A stretch of 64,000 bases of DNA, from assembly GCF_008271295.1 (NCBI RefSeq), contig NZ_VTOY01000004.1, positions 62,001-126,000 of the forward strand. The letters are read 5' to 3'. The position numbers were made by a program, and so were the translations under genes. This document shows, in pieces, positions 18,452-27,785 of this stretch. The notes under the pieces were generated by a model. The model did not search any database and was not told the origin of the DNA. It was given only the letters and a program-made list of their open reading frames with translations. Source of the DNA: Pseudoselenomonas ruminis (GTDB lineage Bacteria; Bacillota; Negativicutes; Selenomonadales; Selenomonadaceae). How positions within the stretch are numbered: position 1 is the stretch's first letter; each line of letters begins with the position of its first letter.

Positions 18452-19957
18452 TCAATCCTCAGAAACGGTTTGCATAAACCTATCGAAAGCTGCCATCCCC
18501 TGCGCATCACGCTTGAAGACCCCCGCATGCGTAAGCACCGTAGCAAAAACCCTGCCGATTTCTGCTTGCAGGATTTCTGTTACCTGCTCCTGCGTGACTT
18601 CCGGATATTTTTCGCGTAGCATTTGATACCACTCCGCATGTTTTGCCAGCTCAGCAATTCCCGAAACATCACCGGTTCCCTTGACCAATTCCTGCCCGAG
18701 CTGCTGCATCTCCTGTTTCAACCGTGCCGGCAATACCGCCAGCCCCATCACCTCAATGAGACCGATATTTTCCTTCTTGATATGATGCACCTCGGCATGC
18801 GGATGAAAAATCCCCAAAGGATGTTCTGCACTGGTCCGGTTGTTGCGCAAAACCAAATCCAACTCATACCCAGATCCACGGCGGCGAGCAATTGGCGTAA
18901 TGGTGTTATGGGGCTGTCCATCGGAAAATGGCAATATCCCTACACTTTCATCACGATAAGAACGCCACTTGGTAAGGATTTTATCCGCAAGGCTTACAAG
19001 CTCTTCCCGGTTCTCTCCAGTCAGCCGAATGGTCGACATGGGCCATTTGACCCGGCCGATTTTTACCGAAGGAAAACCAGCTGCTGCATACTCCTTTTCC
19101 ACCGGGGCCTTGGCCATAGCAAAATCATAGCGCCCCCCCTGGTAATGGTCATGGGAAAGAATCGAACCGCCGACTATGGGCAAATCCGCATTGGACCCTA
19201 GGAAATAATGGGGAAAAATCGTTACAAAATCCAACAGATTTTCAAAGGTCTTGCGATTCACCTTCATGGGCGTATGCTTACGATTCAACACGATACAATG
19301 CTCGTTGTAATAGGTATACGGAGAATACTGCAAAAACCAACGATGGGATGCCAGCCGCAATGGAATTAGCCGGTGGGTCTGTCTGGCAGGATGACCAGCA
19401 TGCCCAGCAAAGCCTTCATTTTCCCGGCACAATAGACACTGGGGATACGTACTTGCCGCCACCAATTTCGCCTTGGCAATATCCCGGGGATCTTTTTCCG
19501 GCTTGGATAAGTTAATGGTTATATCTAGCGGACCGTATTCGGTGGACACCTGCCATTTCAAATTCTTATCAATCCTATCCTTGCGGATATAATTGGCGGC
19601 AATACTCATCTTATAAAAATTGTCCGTTGCCGCCTTCGGTGCCCGCGCATAATCCTCCTGGAATTTGCGTACCACCTCGGAAGGCCGCGGCATCACACAA
19701 TTCATCAGGCGGGTATCGAACAGATCCCGCTGACAAACCGTATCTTCGATAAGTCCTTCCTGCACCGCAAAATCCAGCATAGACGCCAGTATCGGTGCAG
19801 CCGTTTCTAAAGTTTCGTTTATCTCTTCCGGCACAAATTCACTGACATGCAAAACGTCCAGCAGTAAATTTGCACTGTAATAATAATCCTCTTCGCTGAT
19901 AAGACCGCGCTGCTTAGCGAAGTTCAGCAGGCGATTGATTTCTGTATTGATAGTCAC
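18452..19957 (-). CDS. galT: UDP-glucose-hexose-1-phosphate uridylyltransferase, Firmicute type
   Basis: A protein of about 501 residues in the GalT type 2 family (GalP_UDP_transf N and C domains). It exchanges UDP between UDP-glucose and galactose-1-phosphate in the Leloir pathway. The nucleophile region reads GGSILSHDHYQGGRY, and QLIP-type loops and HPHAEVHHIKKENIGLIE are seen later. The GTG at 19957 is preferred over an upstream TTG because GAAAGGAAG stands nine bases before it. It lies between galE and the regulator gene, only 23 bases from the latter. Confidence 0.94.
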   Translation of the reverse strand: MTINTEINRLLNFAKQRGLISEEDYYYSANLLLDVLHVSEFVPEEINETLETAAPILASMLDFAVQEGLIEDTVCQRDLFDTRLMNCVMPRPSEVVRKFQEDYARAPKAATDNFYKMSIAANYIRKDRIDKNLKWQVSTEYGPLDITINLSKPEKDPRDIAKAKLVAASTYPQCLLCRENEGFAGHAGHPARQTHRLIPLRLASHRWFLQYSPYTYYNEHCIVLNRKHTPMKVNRKTFENLLDFVTIFPHYFLGSNADLPIVGGSILSHDHYQGGRYDFAMAKAPVEKEYAAAGFPSVKIGRVKWPMSTIRLTGENREELVSLADKILTKWRSYRDESVGILPFSDGQPHNTITPIARRRGSGYELDLVLRNNRTSAEHPLGIFHPHAEVHHIKKENIGLIEVMGLAVLPARLKQEMQQLGQELVKGTGDVSGIAELAKHAEWYQMLREKYPEVTQEQVTEILQAEIGRVFATVLTHAGVFKRDAQGMAAFDRFMQTVSED

Positions 19958-20021
19958 TATTATCTTCCTTTCGCCCTTTCCCAAGAAAGGTGGCAGCCAT
20001 CAGGCTAACGGATAAACCGTT

Positions 20022-21011
20022 TTATTTTTCATAGCCATTTGGATGCTTCTGGTGCCAGGTCCAAGCCGTGCCAATAACCTGGCGCACATCGGTATAACGA
20101 GGGTTCCAGCCCAAAATCTTACGTGCCTTTTCACTGGAAGCAATCAACTGGGCCGGGTCGCCAGCACGGCGGCTGCCCATTTCCACCTTGATATCTTTGC
20201 CTGTAGCCTCTTTGGCTGCTTCAATCATTTCTTTGACCGAAAAGCCCTGGCCATTGCCCAGATTGAAAATATTGCTTTCACCGCCCTGACGCAGGTATTC
20301 CAACGCCAGTACATGCGCATCAGCCAAATCAATAACATGAATATAATCTCGCAGGCAAGTTCCATCCGGCGTAGCGTAGTCATCACCAAAAATCGTAATG
20401 TGATCGCGCTTCCCTAAGGGGACCTGCAAAATCAGCGGAATCAAATGCGTTTCCGGGCTGTGATCTTCCCCGATAGAACCATCATCCAACGCGCCAGCTG
20501 CATTGAAATAACGCAGCGAAACATAACGGATGCCATTCGCACGGCTAACCCATTTCATCATTTTCTCCATGGTAAGCTTGCTTTCCCCATAGGTATTGGT
20601 CGGGCAGGTTTCGTCCTCTTCGAGAATGGGAATGCGCTTCGGTTCGCCATAAACTGCAGCGGTAGAAGAAAATACTATCTTATCCACCTTATGGCGGACC
20701 ATCGCTTCCAGCAGCACCTGCATACCATATACATTGTTGTTGAAATACTTCAGGGGTTTTTCCATGCTTTCGCCTACCAGCGAATTAGCAGCAAAATGGA
20801 TAACCGCATCGATTTGGTTCTCGGTAAAAATCTTATCCAGAACCTCTGCCTCACGAATATCTCCTTCATAAAACTTTGCCTTCGGATTCAAGGCATCACG
20901 ATGGCCCGTTTGCAGATTATCGACGATGACAACATCTTCTCCTTTTGCCACCAACTGATGTACGGCGTGAGAACCAATATATCCAGCACCGCCACATACA
21001 AGAATTGACAT
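20022..21011 (-). CDS. galE: UDP-glucose 4-epimerase
   Basis: A 329-residue short-chain dehydrogenase-like epimerase that interconverts UDP-galactose and UDP-glucose with bound NAD. The N-terminal NAD motif is CGGAGYIGSH. The catalytic Ser-Tyr-Lys is seen in SSTAAVYG and TYGESKL, and FNLGNGQGFSV is typical of GalE. The ATG at 21011 fits AAGGAG with nine bases of spacing; one two codons earlier would be too close. A possible operator lies 27 bases upstream. Confidence 0.96.
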   Translation of the reverse strand: MSILVCGGAGYIGSHAVHQLVAKGEDVVIVDNLQTGHRDALNPKAKFYEGDIREAEVLDKIFTENQIDAVIHFAANSLVGESMEKPLKYFNNNVYGMQVLLEAMVRHKVDKIVFSSTAAVYGEPKRIPILEEDETCPTNTYGESKLTMEKMMKWVSRANGIRYVSLRYFNAAGALDDGSIGEDHSPETHLIPLILQVPLGKRDHITIFGDDYATPDGTCLRDYIHVIDLADAHVLALEYLRQGGESNIFNLGNGQGFSVKEMIEAAKEATGKDIKVEMGSRRAGDPAQLIASSEKARKILGWNPRYTDVRQVIGTAWTWHQKHPNGYEK

Positions 21012-21037
21012 ATTCATGCGCTCCTTTTTTATCAAAC

Positions 21038-21051
21038 AGAAATCGCTTTCT
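21038..21051 (-). promoter_or_regulatory. Candidate LacI-type operator before galE
   Basis: The dyad AGAAATCGCTTTCT has a central CG and resembles the two stronger operators before galK (10 of 15 positions). It lies at the same kind of distance from the start codon as the galK-proximal site. It may be an internal site of the operon or chance. Confidence 0.4.
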
Positions 21052-21092
21052 ATTTTACCATCTTTTCTATGCGTTTACTATATTTGTTTCTA

Positions 21093-22271
21093 TCATTTCA
21101 CCCGATGCGTACCATCTGCAATATTTGCCACATAGAAGCTTGGCGCATAGCCAATCTTCTCCGTATACGCTTTTCCGACTTTCTCCTTGAACGCTTCAAT
21201 GGCTTCATCTTTTACCAAACTTACGGTACACCCGCCAAAACCAGCACCAGTCATCCGCGAACCGATAACGCCATCCACCTGCCATGCCAGTTCTGCCAGA
21301 GTATCAAGTTCACGGCCTGTAACATCATAATCATCACGCAGCGAATAATGCGATTCATTCATCAGCTTGCCAAACCTTGCGACATCCTTTGCTTCCAATG
21401 CCTCCACCGCTGCCAAGGTACGGTTATTCTCCATTACCGCATGACGGGCCCTTTGACGCTCAAGAGGTTCAGAAATCGCCCCAGCCAACTGATTGAACGC
21501 TTCGTCGCTAAGTTCTCCCAAAGCATGTAAATCCGGTCTTACTTCCCTCAATTCATTCAAAGCATGTTCACACTGTGCACGCCGCACATTATAAGCACTT
21601 GATGCTAAACTGTGCGGCTTGTTGGTATTGGCAATGACGATGCTGGCACCAGTCAATGCGATTTTGCTATACCGATACTCCAACGTATTGCAATCGAGCA
21701 AGATTGCACAATCCTTCCGCCCCATGCCAACAGCAAACTGATCCATGATGCCGCAATTAACACCGACAAAAGTATTTTCTGCCTTCTGTGAAAGCTTGAC
21801 CATCTCGACCATGTCCAAGCCAAAGGAAAACGCATCATTTAAGATAAGAGCGGTCAGCACTTCTAGCGATGCCGAAGACGATAAGCCTGCTCCATTGGGC
21901 AAAGTGCCATAAATGAGGACATCAAAGCCATGACCAGCTTTATAGCCAGCGTCTTCAAAGACCTTCACTACACCCATGGGATAATTCGCCCAATCCTTGC
22001 TTTTATCATAAACAAGACCGGACATCGGAAACTCCACCACGCCTTTATCGGCTAAATTCAGCGAAAACATTCTGGTCTTATCATCCTGACGATCTGCCAC
22101 TAACGCATAAGTTCCCAGGGAAATTGCACAAGGGAAAACATGCCCGCCGTTATAATCTGTATGCTCGCCAATCAAATTCACCCGCCCTGGCGAAAAATAA
22201 AGCCGCGTCTCTTTCGAACCAAATATTTTAGAAAACTCCGCCTGCATTTTTTCTAAGATTTCCTGGTCCAT
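21093..22271 (-). CDS. galK: Galactokinase
   Basis: A 392-residue GHMP kinase that phosphorylates galactose at C1. The galactose-binding signature is GRVNLIGEHTDYNGG, the ATP loop is LPNGAGLSSSASLEV, and the third motif is GAGFGGCTVSLV. It is the first gene of the gal operon, with a GGAGAG ribosome site. Its promoter region carries two near-identical LacI-type operators. Besides dietary galactose it could take the free galactose released by LacG in the galactan locus 6 kb away. Confidence 0.96.
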   Translation of the reverse strand: MDQEILEKMQAEFSKIFGSKETRLYFSPGRVNLIGEHTDYNGGHVFPCAISLGTYALVADRQDDKTRMFSLNLADKGVVEFPMSGLVYDKSKDWANYPMGVVKVFEDAGYKAGHGFDVLIYGTLPNGAGLSSSASLEVLTALILNDAFSFGLDMVEMVKLSQKAENTFVGVNCGIMDQFAVGMGRKDCAILLDCNTLEYRYSKIALTGASIVIANTNKPHSLASSAYNVRRAQCEHALNELREVRPDLHALGELSDEAFNQLAGAISEPLERQRARHAVMENNRTLAAVEALEAKDVARFGKLMNESHYSLRDDYDVTGRELDTLAELAWQVDGVIGSRMTGAGFGGCTVSLVKDEAIEAFKEKVGKAYTEKIGYAPSFYVANIADGTHRVK

Positions 22272-22288
22272 ATCTTCTCTCCTCTCTG

Positions 22289-22303
22289 ATGTAAACGTTT
22301 TCT
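22289..22303 (-). promoter_or_regulatory. LacI-type operator, galK-proximal
   Basis: ATGTAAACGTTTTCT lies 18 bases upstream of the galK ATG and about 60 bases downstream of the predicted transcription start. It fits the cre/LacI consensus with central CG and is identical over 14 bases to the distal operator. Confidence 0.8.
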
Positions 22304-22363
22304 TTTTCTCTCAAAAAAAGAAAAGTAACAGTAACTAAAATTATAATACTTTTTATACTTCTT

Positions 22364-22392
22364 AGTTTACATTTGAAGTCACTACTTGTCAA
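22364..22392 (-). promoter_or_regulatory. Predicted galK promoter
   Basis: On the minus strand TTGACA (22387-22392) and TAAACT (22364-22369) are separated by 17 bases. It lies between the two LacI-type operators. Confidence 0.7.
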
Positions 22393-22398
22393 TATATT

Positions 22399-22413
22399 TT
22401 GTAAACGTTTTCT
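22399..22413 (-). promoter_or_regulatory. LacI-type operator, galK-distal
   Basis: TTGTAAACGTTTTCT lies 6 bases upstream of the -35 box. It is 110 bp centre to centre from the proximal copy. Confidence 0.8.
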
Positions 22414-22448
22414 AAAATATAATCTCAACCTCTATCCCTTAAGTGCAC

Positions 22449-22479
22449 AAAAAAGGATGCTGCCAAAGCAACATCCTTT
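22449..22479 (-). terminator. Intrinsic terminator of the P-loop/Asp23 gene
   Basis: An 8-bp stem (AAAGGATG / CATCCTTT) is followed by six T residues on the minus strand, 28 bases after the stop at 22508. It isolates that gene from the gal promoter region. Confidence 0.85.
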
Positions 22480-22507
22480 AGGGAACAATATACCAAAACC
22501 AATTATC

Positions 22508-23341
22508 TTATGACTGCACATAAAGCGCCTTAACCCGGATATTCACTTCGTGAACTACCATGCCCGTCATGGACTCCACTGCCTCACAGATTTCCTTTTG
22601 GGCCTGCTTGATCAGCGTCGGGATATGATTGCCATAGGTAAGGACCACATCGCAGGAAATCCGAAGCCCCATGTCTTCGCCATCCCGCATGAGATGTTCC
22701 ACCTGTAAACCGCTGATTTTGGTAAAAGCCTCCTGTTTCATGACCACATGACGGATAATCGCCTTGATGGCCGAATCATCAATGGAAAGCTTGCCAAAAT
22801 AACTGAATACCGGCCGGACAATTGACTTTTCTCCAAGCCGGCGGCGCTTTGTGGACGACCGCTTGAAAAAAGTTTGCAACGGGTCGACCAGATAGCCGGA
22901 AAAATGCGGTTTAAGTTCAATCGTCGGAACCGGGATAATGTGTTTTCCCTGTTTGAGGCGATAATACTGCGCTTTTTCCATCTCCTGCTTCGACGCCACA
23001 TCCGCAATATTGATAATCTTGGCAATCGATGGCAGCTTCAATGCCTTCGCGATTTTATGAACCATGTTCTCCGATGTGCCGAGAATCAAAATGCGGTGCG
23101 GCTTTGCCTCATCGATTGCCGCCCGCACCTCTTCGGCGTGGCCAGGCAAAACAAAAATTGCCCGGCGCACAGCCATAATTTTACTTTGTTCTTTTTTCGC
23201 AGAATGACCGGCAAGTATTTTGCCATCCTTGATCAGGATACCATCATCAATGATGGCATCTGCCCGATTGTCGTGAGCGACAACCAGCGCCCGATGGCTC
23301 TTGCCAGTTCCACTGGGTCCCACCAGTGCAATGACATCCAT
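22508..23341 (-). CDS. P-loop NTPase fused to an Asp23/Gls24 domain
   Basis: A 277-residue two-part protein. Residues 1-165 start MDVIALVGPSGTGKSHRALVVA, a clear Walker A, and continue with a Rossmann-like domain (RILILGTSENM, KIINIADVAS). The C-terminal 100 residues are an Asp23/Gls24 (alkaline shock) domain: PVFSYFGKLSIDDSAIKAII, then LRISCDVVLTYG. Asp23 proteins are linked to the cell envelope in Gram-positives. This fusion has no assigned function known to me. The ATG at 23341 is chosen because AGGAGAAG precedes it and the Walker motif follows at once. Confidence 0.72.
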   Translation of the reverse strand: MDVIALVGPSGTGKSHRALVVAHDNRADAIIDDGILIKDGKILAGHSAKKEQSKIMAVRRAIFVLPGHAEEVRAAIDEAKPHRILILGTSENMVHKIAKALKLPSIAKIINIADVASKQEMEKAQYYRLKQGKHIIPVPTIELKPHFSGYLVDPLQTFFKRSSTKRRRLGEKSIVRPVFSYFGKLSIDDSAIKAIIRHVVMKQEAFTKISGLQVEHLMRDGEDMGLRISCDVVLTYGNHIPTLIKQAQKEICEAVESMTGMVVHEVNIRVKALYVQS

Positions 23342-23355
23342 ATTACTTCTCCTGT

Positions 23356-24189
23356 TTAACCCAGTTGCTGCTGCGGGCGATAGAACTTCTCCGCCCATTT
23401 GTCTTCAATGGTAAAAACCCCCAGCTCCGACGGATAACGCGTCGGATAGCCATGAAAATCCGAACCTCCCGATACCAGGAGTCCGAACTCTTCGGCCATC
23501 GCCAAATAACGGGCGGTATCCGCTTCATCATGCTGAGGATAAAATGCCTCAATTCCTTCAATTCCAATCTGGCAAAGCTCACGAACCAGCTCATCATCGC
23601 CTATGAGTTTAGGATGCGCCAGCACCGGCGTTCCGCCTGCTGCTTTGATAAGCGCAATAATTTCCGTCGCCTCCAGATGATAGTGCGGGACATAGGCTGG
23701 CGTTCCCTTTTTCAAGACAGCATCAAAAGCCTCCCGAACCGAGGTAAAATAGCCTTTTTTTACCAGGACCCGTCCAATATGCGAACGGCTGATAGACTTG
23801 CTGGCACCAGCAATCGTGAGAACATCGGCTTCCGATATGTTATATCCCAAAGCCTGCAGCTTTTCAATCATTTCCGAAAAACGCGTCCATCTCGCCTCGG
23901 TAACCTCGTTCAGCTTATCTGCTAAAGCCCGATAATAGATATCCAGATTAAAACCTAAAATATGAATCTCTCTGGTCGGATGATGCGCGCTAAACTCAAT
24001 ACCGGGAATGATATGGATTCCCCGGCTTGGATAATGCCCATTCTCATACAATTCCACGATGCCTTCCACCGTATCATGGTCAGTTATTGCCATATAATGA
24101 AGGCCCGCATTCTTTGCGGCTGCCACAAGCTCTTCCGGTGTCAATTTGCCATCGGAAAAGGTCGTATGCATATGCAAATCACTTGGCAT
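23356..24189 (-). CDS. PHP-domain phosphoesterase (YciV/TrpH-like)
   Basis: A 277-residue PHP protein. The metal ligands are visible in DLHMHTTFSDGKLTPEELV, ITDHDTVEGI, GIEFSA, PVLAHPKL and SGGSDFHG. Relatives of this type hydrolyse 3',5'-nucleotide bisphosphates or trim RNA 5' ends. The start follows AGGAGTG. It precedes the P-loop/Asp23 gene by 14 bases, so the two are likely co-transcribed. Confidence 0.86.
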   Translation of the reverse strand: MPSDLHMHTTFSDGKLTPEELVAAAKNAGLHYMAITDHDTVEGIVELYENGHYPSRGIHIIPGIEFSAHHPTREIHILGFNLDIYYRALADKLNEVTEARWTRFSEMIEKLQALGYNISEADVLTIAGASKSISRSHIGRVLVKKGYFTSVREAFDAVLKKGTPAYVPHYHLEATEIIALIKAAGGTPVLAHPKLIGDDELVRELCQIGIEGIEAFYPQHDEADTARYLAMAEEFGLLVSGGSDFHGYPTRYPSELGVFTIEDKWAEKFYRPQQQLG

Positions 24190-24212
24190 TCGGATTCACT
24201 CCTATAATCTAC

Positions 24213-24473
24213 TCAGCGCGGCTCAACAATCAGCTTGATTGCAGTACGTTCTTCCCCATCAATCTTGATATCCGTGAACGCCGGAACGCAAATGAGGTCA
24301 ATCCCATGCGGCGCAACAAATCCACGAGCAATAGCTACCGCTTTGACCGCCTGATTCAGTGCTCCAGCACCAATTGCCTGCATCTCAGCACTTCCAGATT
24401 CCCGCAGCACGCCTGCTAATGCGCCTGCCACCGAGTTTGGGTTTGACTTTGCAGATACTTTCAGAATTTCCAT
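24213..24473 (-). CDS. spoVS: Stage V sporulation protein S
   Basis: An 86-residue SpoVS, almost entirely the conserved domain: EILKVSAKSNPNSVAGALAG, QAIGAGALNQAVKAVAIARG, ending in KLIVEPR. The Alba-like fold suggests nucleic acid binding. SpoVS affects sporulation in Bacillus but is also kept in non-sporulating Firmicutes. A GTG three codons earlier is possible but too close to AGAGGA. It sits between ymdB and the PHP gene. Confidence 0.93.
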   Translation of the reverse strand: MEILKVSAKSNPNSVAGALAGVLRESGSAEMQAIGAGALNQAVKAVAIARGFVAPHGIDLICVPAFTDIKIDGEERTAIKLIVEPR

Positions 24474-24614
24474 GTTCAGCACGTCCTCTCAACATAAAGA
24501 TTACTTCATACAATGCATGTATCCTATTGGTTAAACTTACTGTCACTAGCTAGAGTATTCTTCAAAAACCTGCAAAGTCCTTCTTTTCTAAAAACAATCT
24601 GTCGCGATTTATGA

Positions 24615-25394
24615 TTATTCGGTAATCATAACCCGCTCGATTGCCGTCGTTTGATTGGTATTGTCATCAATATCGATAATGACGGCCGAATAAACCATCG
24701 GCCCCTCTTCCTCCAAATCAAACCGGCACGGCATGGCCGTCGTAAACTTCCGCAAAATGATCTCAGACTTGACGCCCAAAATGGAATTCCACGGGCCCGT
24801 CATGCCGAGGTCCGTAATATACGCAGTTCCTTTTGGCAGGATGCGGTCATCCGCCGTCTGGATATGCGTATGCGTACCAACGACCCCGTTCACTCGGCCG
24901 TCAAGGTACCAGCCCATCGCCATCTTCTCCGAAGTCGTTTCTGCATGAAAGTCCAGGAAAACAACATCGCATTCATTCTTTATTTCACGAAGTATCTCTT
25001 CAATCTTTTGGAACGGGCAATCCAAAGCCGGCATAAACGCCCGGCCGGAAAGATTTATGACACCGATGTTTTTGGCCTTGAACGGAAAGATACAATAGCC
25101 CTTGCCCGGTGTTCCTTCCGGATAGTTCGCCGGACGAATCAAAAACGGCTCCTGGTCAATGAACTCCAACACGTCTTTCTTGTCCCAGACGTGATTGCCT
25201 GAAGTGATAACATCAGCGCCTGCATGATAAAGAGCATCCAGCGATTTGCGGGTAAAGCCCTTGCCTCCCGCCGAGTTCTCACCGTTCACAATTACCACAT
25301 CAATGCCCTTCTCCTTTCGGAGTTTTGGCGTATATTCCTGAAATGCCTTACGCCCCGGACGGCCGACGACATCTCCTGTCAACATTACTCGCAT
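24615..25394 (-). CDS. ymdB: YmdB-type metallophosphodiesterase
   Basis: A 259-residue calcineurin-like enzyme of the TIGR00282/YmdB family. Metal-binding motifs are TGDVVGRPG, VNGENSAGGKG, GNHVWDKKD and GTHTHIQTADDRI. In Bacillus YmdB has cyclic-nucleotide phosphodiesterase activity and works with RNase Y. Here, too, it follows rny, separated by one small gene. The start has GGAGGAATAC. The 141 bases between its stop and spoVS hold no visible feature. Confidence 0.93.
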   Translation of the reverse strand: MRVMLTGDVVGRPGRKAFQEYTPKLRKEKGIDVVIVNGENSAGGKGFTRKSLDALYHAGADVITSGNHVWDKKDVLEFIDQEPFLIRPANYPEGTPGKGYCIFPFKAKNIGVINLSGRAFMPALDCPFQKIEEILREIKNECDVVFLDFHAETTSEKMAMGWYLDGRVNGVVGTHTHIQTADDRILPKGTAYITDLGMTGPWNSILGVKSEIILRKFTTAMPCRFDLEEEGPMVYSAVIIDIDDNTNQTTAIERVMITE

Positions 25395-25432
25395 GTATTC
25401 CTCCTTCCGTTGATTCCCTTGGCAACAAAGGA

Positions 25433-25981
25433 TCAACGGTTATAGACAACTACCCGGTCTTTATCACGGATGCCAATCATCTTTTCCTTGATGCGGTATT
25501 CCTGATTCTGGTCTAAGAGAGTATCTAAGACCGCACTCTGGGCATCAGCAAATTCTGGCTCCAACTGATCGGGGGTATGCTTATCGCATTTGAGACGATT
25601 GGTAAAGGTCTCCCGAAACAACGTGGTAATCAATGTCAACTCCCCACGCGTCATGGTAATCAGCTGGCGATGGATATGAACCATCGTTGCCCGGCCATGA
25701 CTTTCTGCCTCAACAGCCATCCAGACCGGAGCACCGGAGTCCAGCTCATGATAAGCCTGCAGGCTGTCATCGAGCAATTTGGCAAACGGCTCCAGTTCTT
25801 CTTTCGCCACCTTCCCCTCCAGGACAAAATCCAGGGTCATTTCGGTGGCTTCAGGCACATAACTTACCGATTCTATCTCCGGATAACAGGCCAGAATGGA
25901 AGCTATGAGCTGTATTCCCGTTTTATCCGTGGCAGCTTTTCTGCCCGCTGCCTTTGTTAGCCAATCCTTGAATCCAAGCAT
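25433..25981 (-). CDS. Conserved hypothetical protein between rny and ymdB
   Basis: A 182-residue soluble protein that I do not recognise. It starts MLGFKDWLTKAAGR, with a strong GGGGAACA ribosome site. It has a mixed alpha/beta middle (MTLDFVLEGKVAKEELEPFAKLLDD) and a charged helical end (QNQEYRIKEKMIGIRDKDRVVVY). The open frame runs 67 codons further upstream, but that part overlaps the end of rny and is not coding. Tight linkage to rny and ymdB suggests a role in RNA turnover; this is inference only. Confidence 0.7.
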   Translation of the reverse strand: MLGFKDWLTKAAGRKAATDKTGIQLIASILACYPEIESVSYVPEATEMTLDFVLEGKVAKEELEPFAKLLDDSLQAYHELDSGAPVWMAVEAESHGRATMVHIHRQLITMTRGELTLITTLFRETFTNRLKCDKHTPDQLEPEFADAQSAVLDTLLDQNQEYRIKEKMIGIRDKDRVVVYNR

Positions 25982-26054
25982 GATTGTTCCCCTTATATAG
26001 GTAGAATTGGGGATGCAGAGCCAGGCCCCGCACCCCCAAACATTTTCTGATTGA

Positions 26055-27599
26055 TTATTTCGCATAATCGACGACGCGCGTCTCGCGGATAACCGTGGCT
26101 TTAATCTGCCCCGGATATTCCAGCTCATCCTCGATTTTCTTGACAATATCATGAGCCAGTGCCACCGACTCAGCATCATCAACTTTATCCGGTTTAACCA
26201 TCACGCGAATCTCACGGCCTGCCTGAATTGCGAAGCAACGCTCAACGCCCTCATAGGACTCTGCGATTTCCTCCAGCCGTTTGAGGCGCTTGAGATAAGA
26301 CTCAAGACTCTCACGACGTGCACCAGGTCTGGCGGCCGAAACAGCATCAGCTGCAGCAACCAGCACAGCCTCAACGCTTGCTGCCTCCACATCGCCATGA
26401 TGGGATGCAATGCAGTTGATTACATCTTTGGACTCGCGGAACTTATGGGCCAAATCTGCACCAATCGTGGTATGGGAACCTTCGACCTCACGGTCAATGG
26501 CCTTACCAATATCATGGAGCAAACCGCCGCGTTTTGCCAGCGTTACATCGCAGCCAAGCTCCGATGCCATGACGCCAGCCAGGTGCGCGACCTCAATCGA
26601 ATGATTGAGTACATTCTGGCCATAACTCGTACGATAACGCAACCGGCCCAGCATTTTGACCAGTTCCGGATGAATGCCATGAACACCGGTATCAAAGGTG
26701 GCCTGCTCGCCGGCTTCTTTGATACGCTGGTCGACTTCGCGTTTTGCCTTCTCGACCATTTCCTCGATGCGGGCCGGATGGATGCGGCCGTCCTGGATCA
26801 GCTTCTCCAGGGCAATGCGTGCCACTTCACGGCGTACCGGGTCAAAGCCGGACAGGATGACAGCTTCCGGCGTGTCATCGATGATGAGGTCAACGCCAGT
26901 CATCGTCTCCAGCGTGCGAATGTTACGGCCCTCACGGCCAATGATACGACCCTTCATCTCGTCATTCGGCAGTGCGACAACCGAAACCGTCGTCTCAGCT
27001 ACATGGTCAGCGGCGCAACGCTGGATTGCCTGACTCAGAATATCCTGTGCCTTCTTGTCACATTCATCCTTTATCTGCTGCTCATACTCCTTGATCTTCA
27101 TGGCTTTCTCGTGCTTGAGTTCATCCTCAGCCTCAGCCATGAGCATCGTGCGGGCATCTTCCGACGTCAATCCGGAAATGCGCTCCAGCTCTTCTTTCTG
27201 CTTTTCGTGCATCTCATCAATCGCCTGCTGGCTTTTGTCGAGACGCGATTCCTTACGGGAAAGCGCTTCCTCTTTCTTTTCGATAGAATCCAGCTTGCGG
27301 TCGAGATTCTCTTCCTTCTGCACAATGCGGCGCTCCTGGCGCTGAATCTCGCTGCGGCGCTCTTTTGTATCGCGGTCAAGCTCCTGACGCAGACGATGGA
27401 TATCCTCCTTCGCCTCCAGCAAAGCTTCTTTCTTTTTGGTCTCGCCCTTTTCTTCAGCCTCTGCTACAATTCGTTTTGCTTCTTCCTCAGCGGAACCAAT
27501 CTGGGCTTCTGCCGTACGCTTACGGGCAGCATAGCCTGCACCGGCACCGATGATAACTGCAACTATTACCGCTACTACTTCGATAACGATAATACTCAC
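26055..27599 (-). CDS. rny: Ribonuclease Y
   Basis: A 514-residue endoribonuclease that starts mRNA decay. An N-terminal membrane anchor (about 3-25) is followed by a long charged coiled coil (about 28-200). Next come a KH domain with [15 protein letters not shown] and an HD domain with [13 protein letters not shown] and [10 protein letters not shown]. The length matches the family. The annotated start is GTG at 27599, but AGAGGGG abuts it directly; the true initiation codon is therefore uncertain by a few residues. Confidence 0.96.
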   Translation of the reverse strand: MSIIVIEVVAVIVAVIIGAGAGYAARKRTAEAQIGSAEEEAKRIVAEAEEKGETKKKEALLEAKEDIHRLRQELDRDTKERRSEIQRQERRIVQKEENLDRKLDSIEKKEEALSRKESRLDKSQQAIDEMHEKQKEELERISGLTSEDARTMLMAEAEDELKHEKAMKIKEYEQQIKDECDKKAQDILSQAIQRCAADHVAETTVSVVALPNDEMKGRIIGREGRNIRTLETMTGVDLIIDDTPEAVILSGFDPVRREVARIALEKLIQDGRIHPARIEEMVEKAKREVDQRIKEAGEQATFDTGVHGIHPELVKMLGRLRYRTSYGQNVLNHSIEVAHLAGVMASELGCDVTLAKRGGLLHDIGKAIDREVEGSHTTIGADLAHKFRESKDVINCIASHHGDVEAASVEAVLVAAADAVSAARPGARRESLESYLKRLKRLEEIAESYEGVERCFAIQAGREIRVMVKPDKVDDAESVALAHDIVKKIEDELEYPGQIKATVIRETRVVDYAK

Positions 27600-27785
27600 C
27601 CCCTCTTTTTTTATTTGCTTTCATGCATTATTTGTTTTTCCTGAATAGTTTTATCCATAACTATACCTTTATATTCTATAGTTTTTCCCCTAGAGTGTCA
27701 AGAAAACCTAGTCAAATCGCACAAAATGCGGTAAAATTAGAAAATACGTGATAATTTGATGAAATTCGACGGGAGGAACCCAATC

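Noticed and set aside
26151-27644. A 497-codon plus-strand frame.
   Set aside because: It is the mirror of RNase Y; low-complexity Leu/Phe runs reflect the coiled coil on the other strand.
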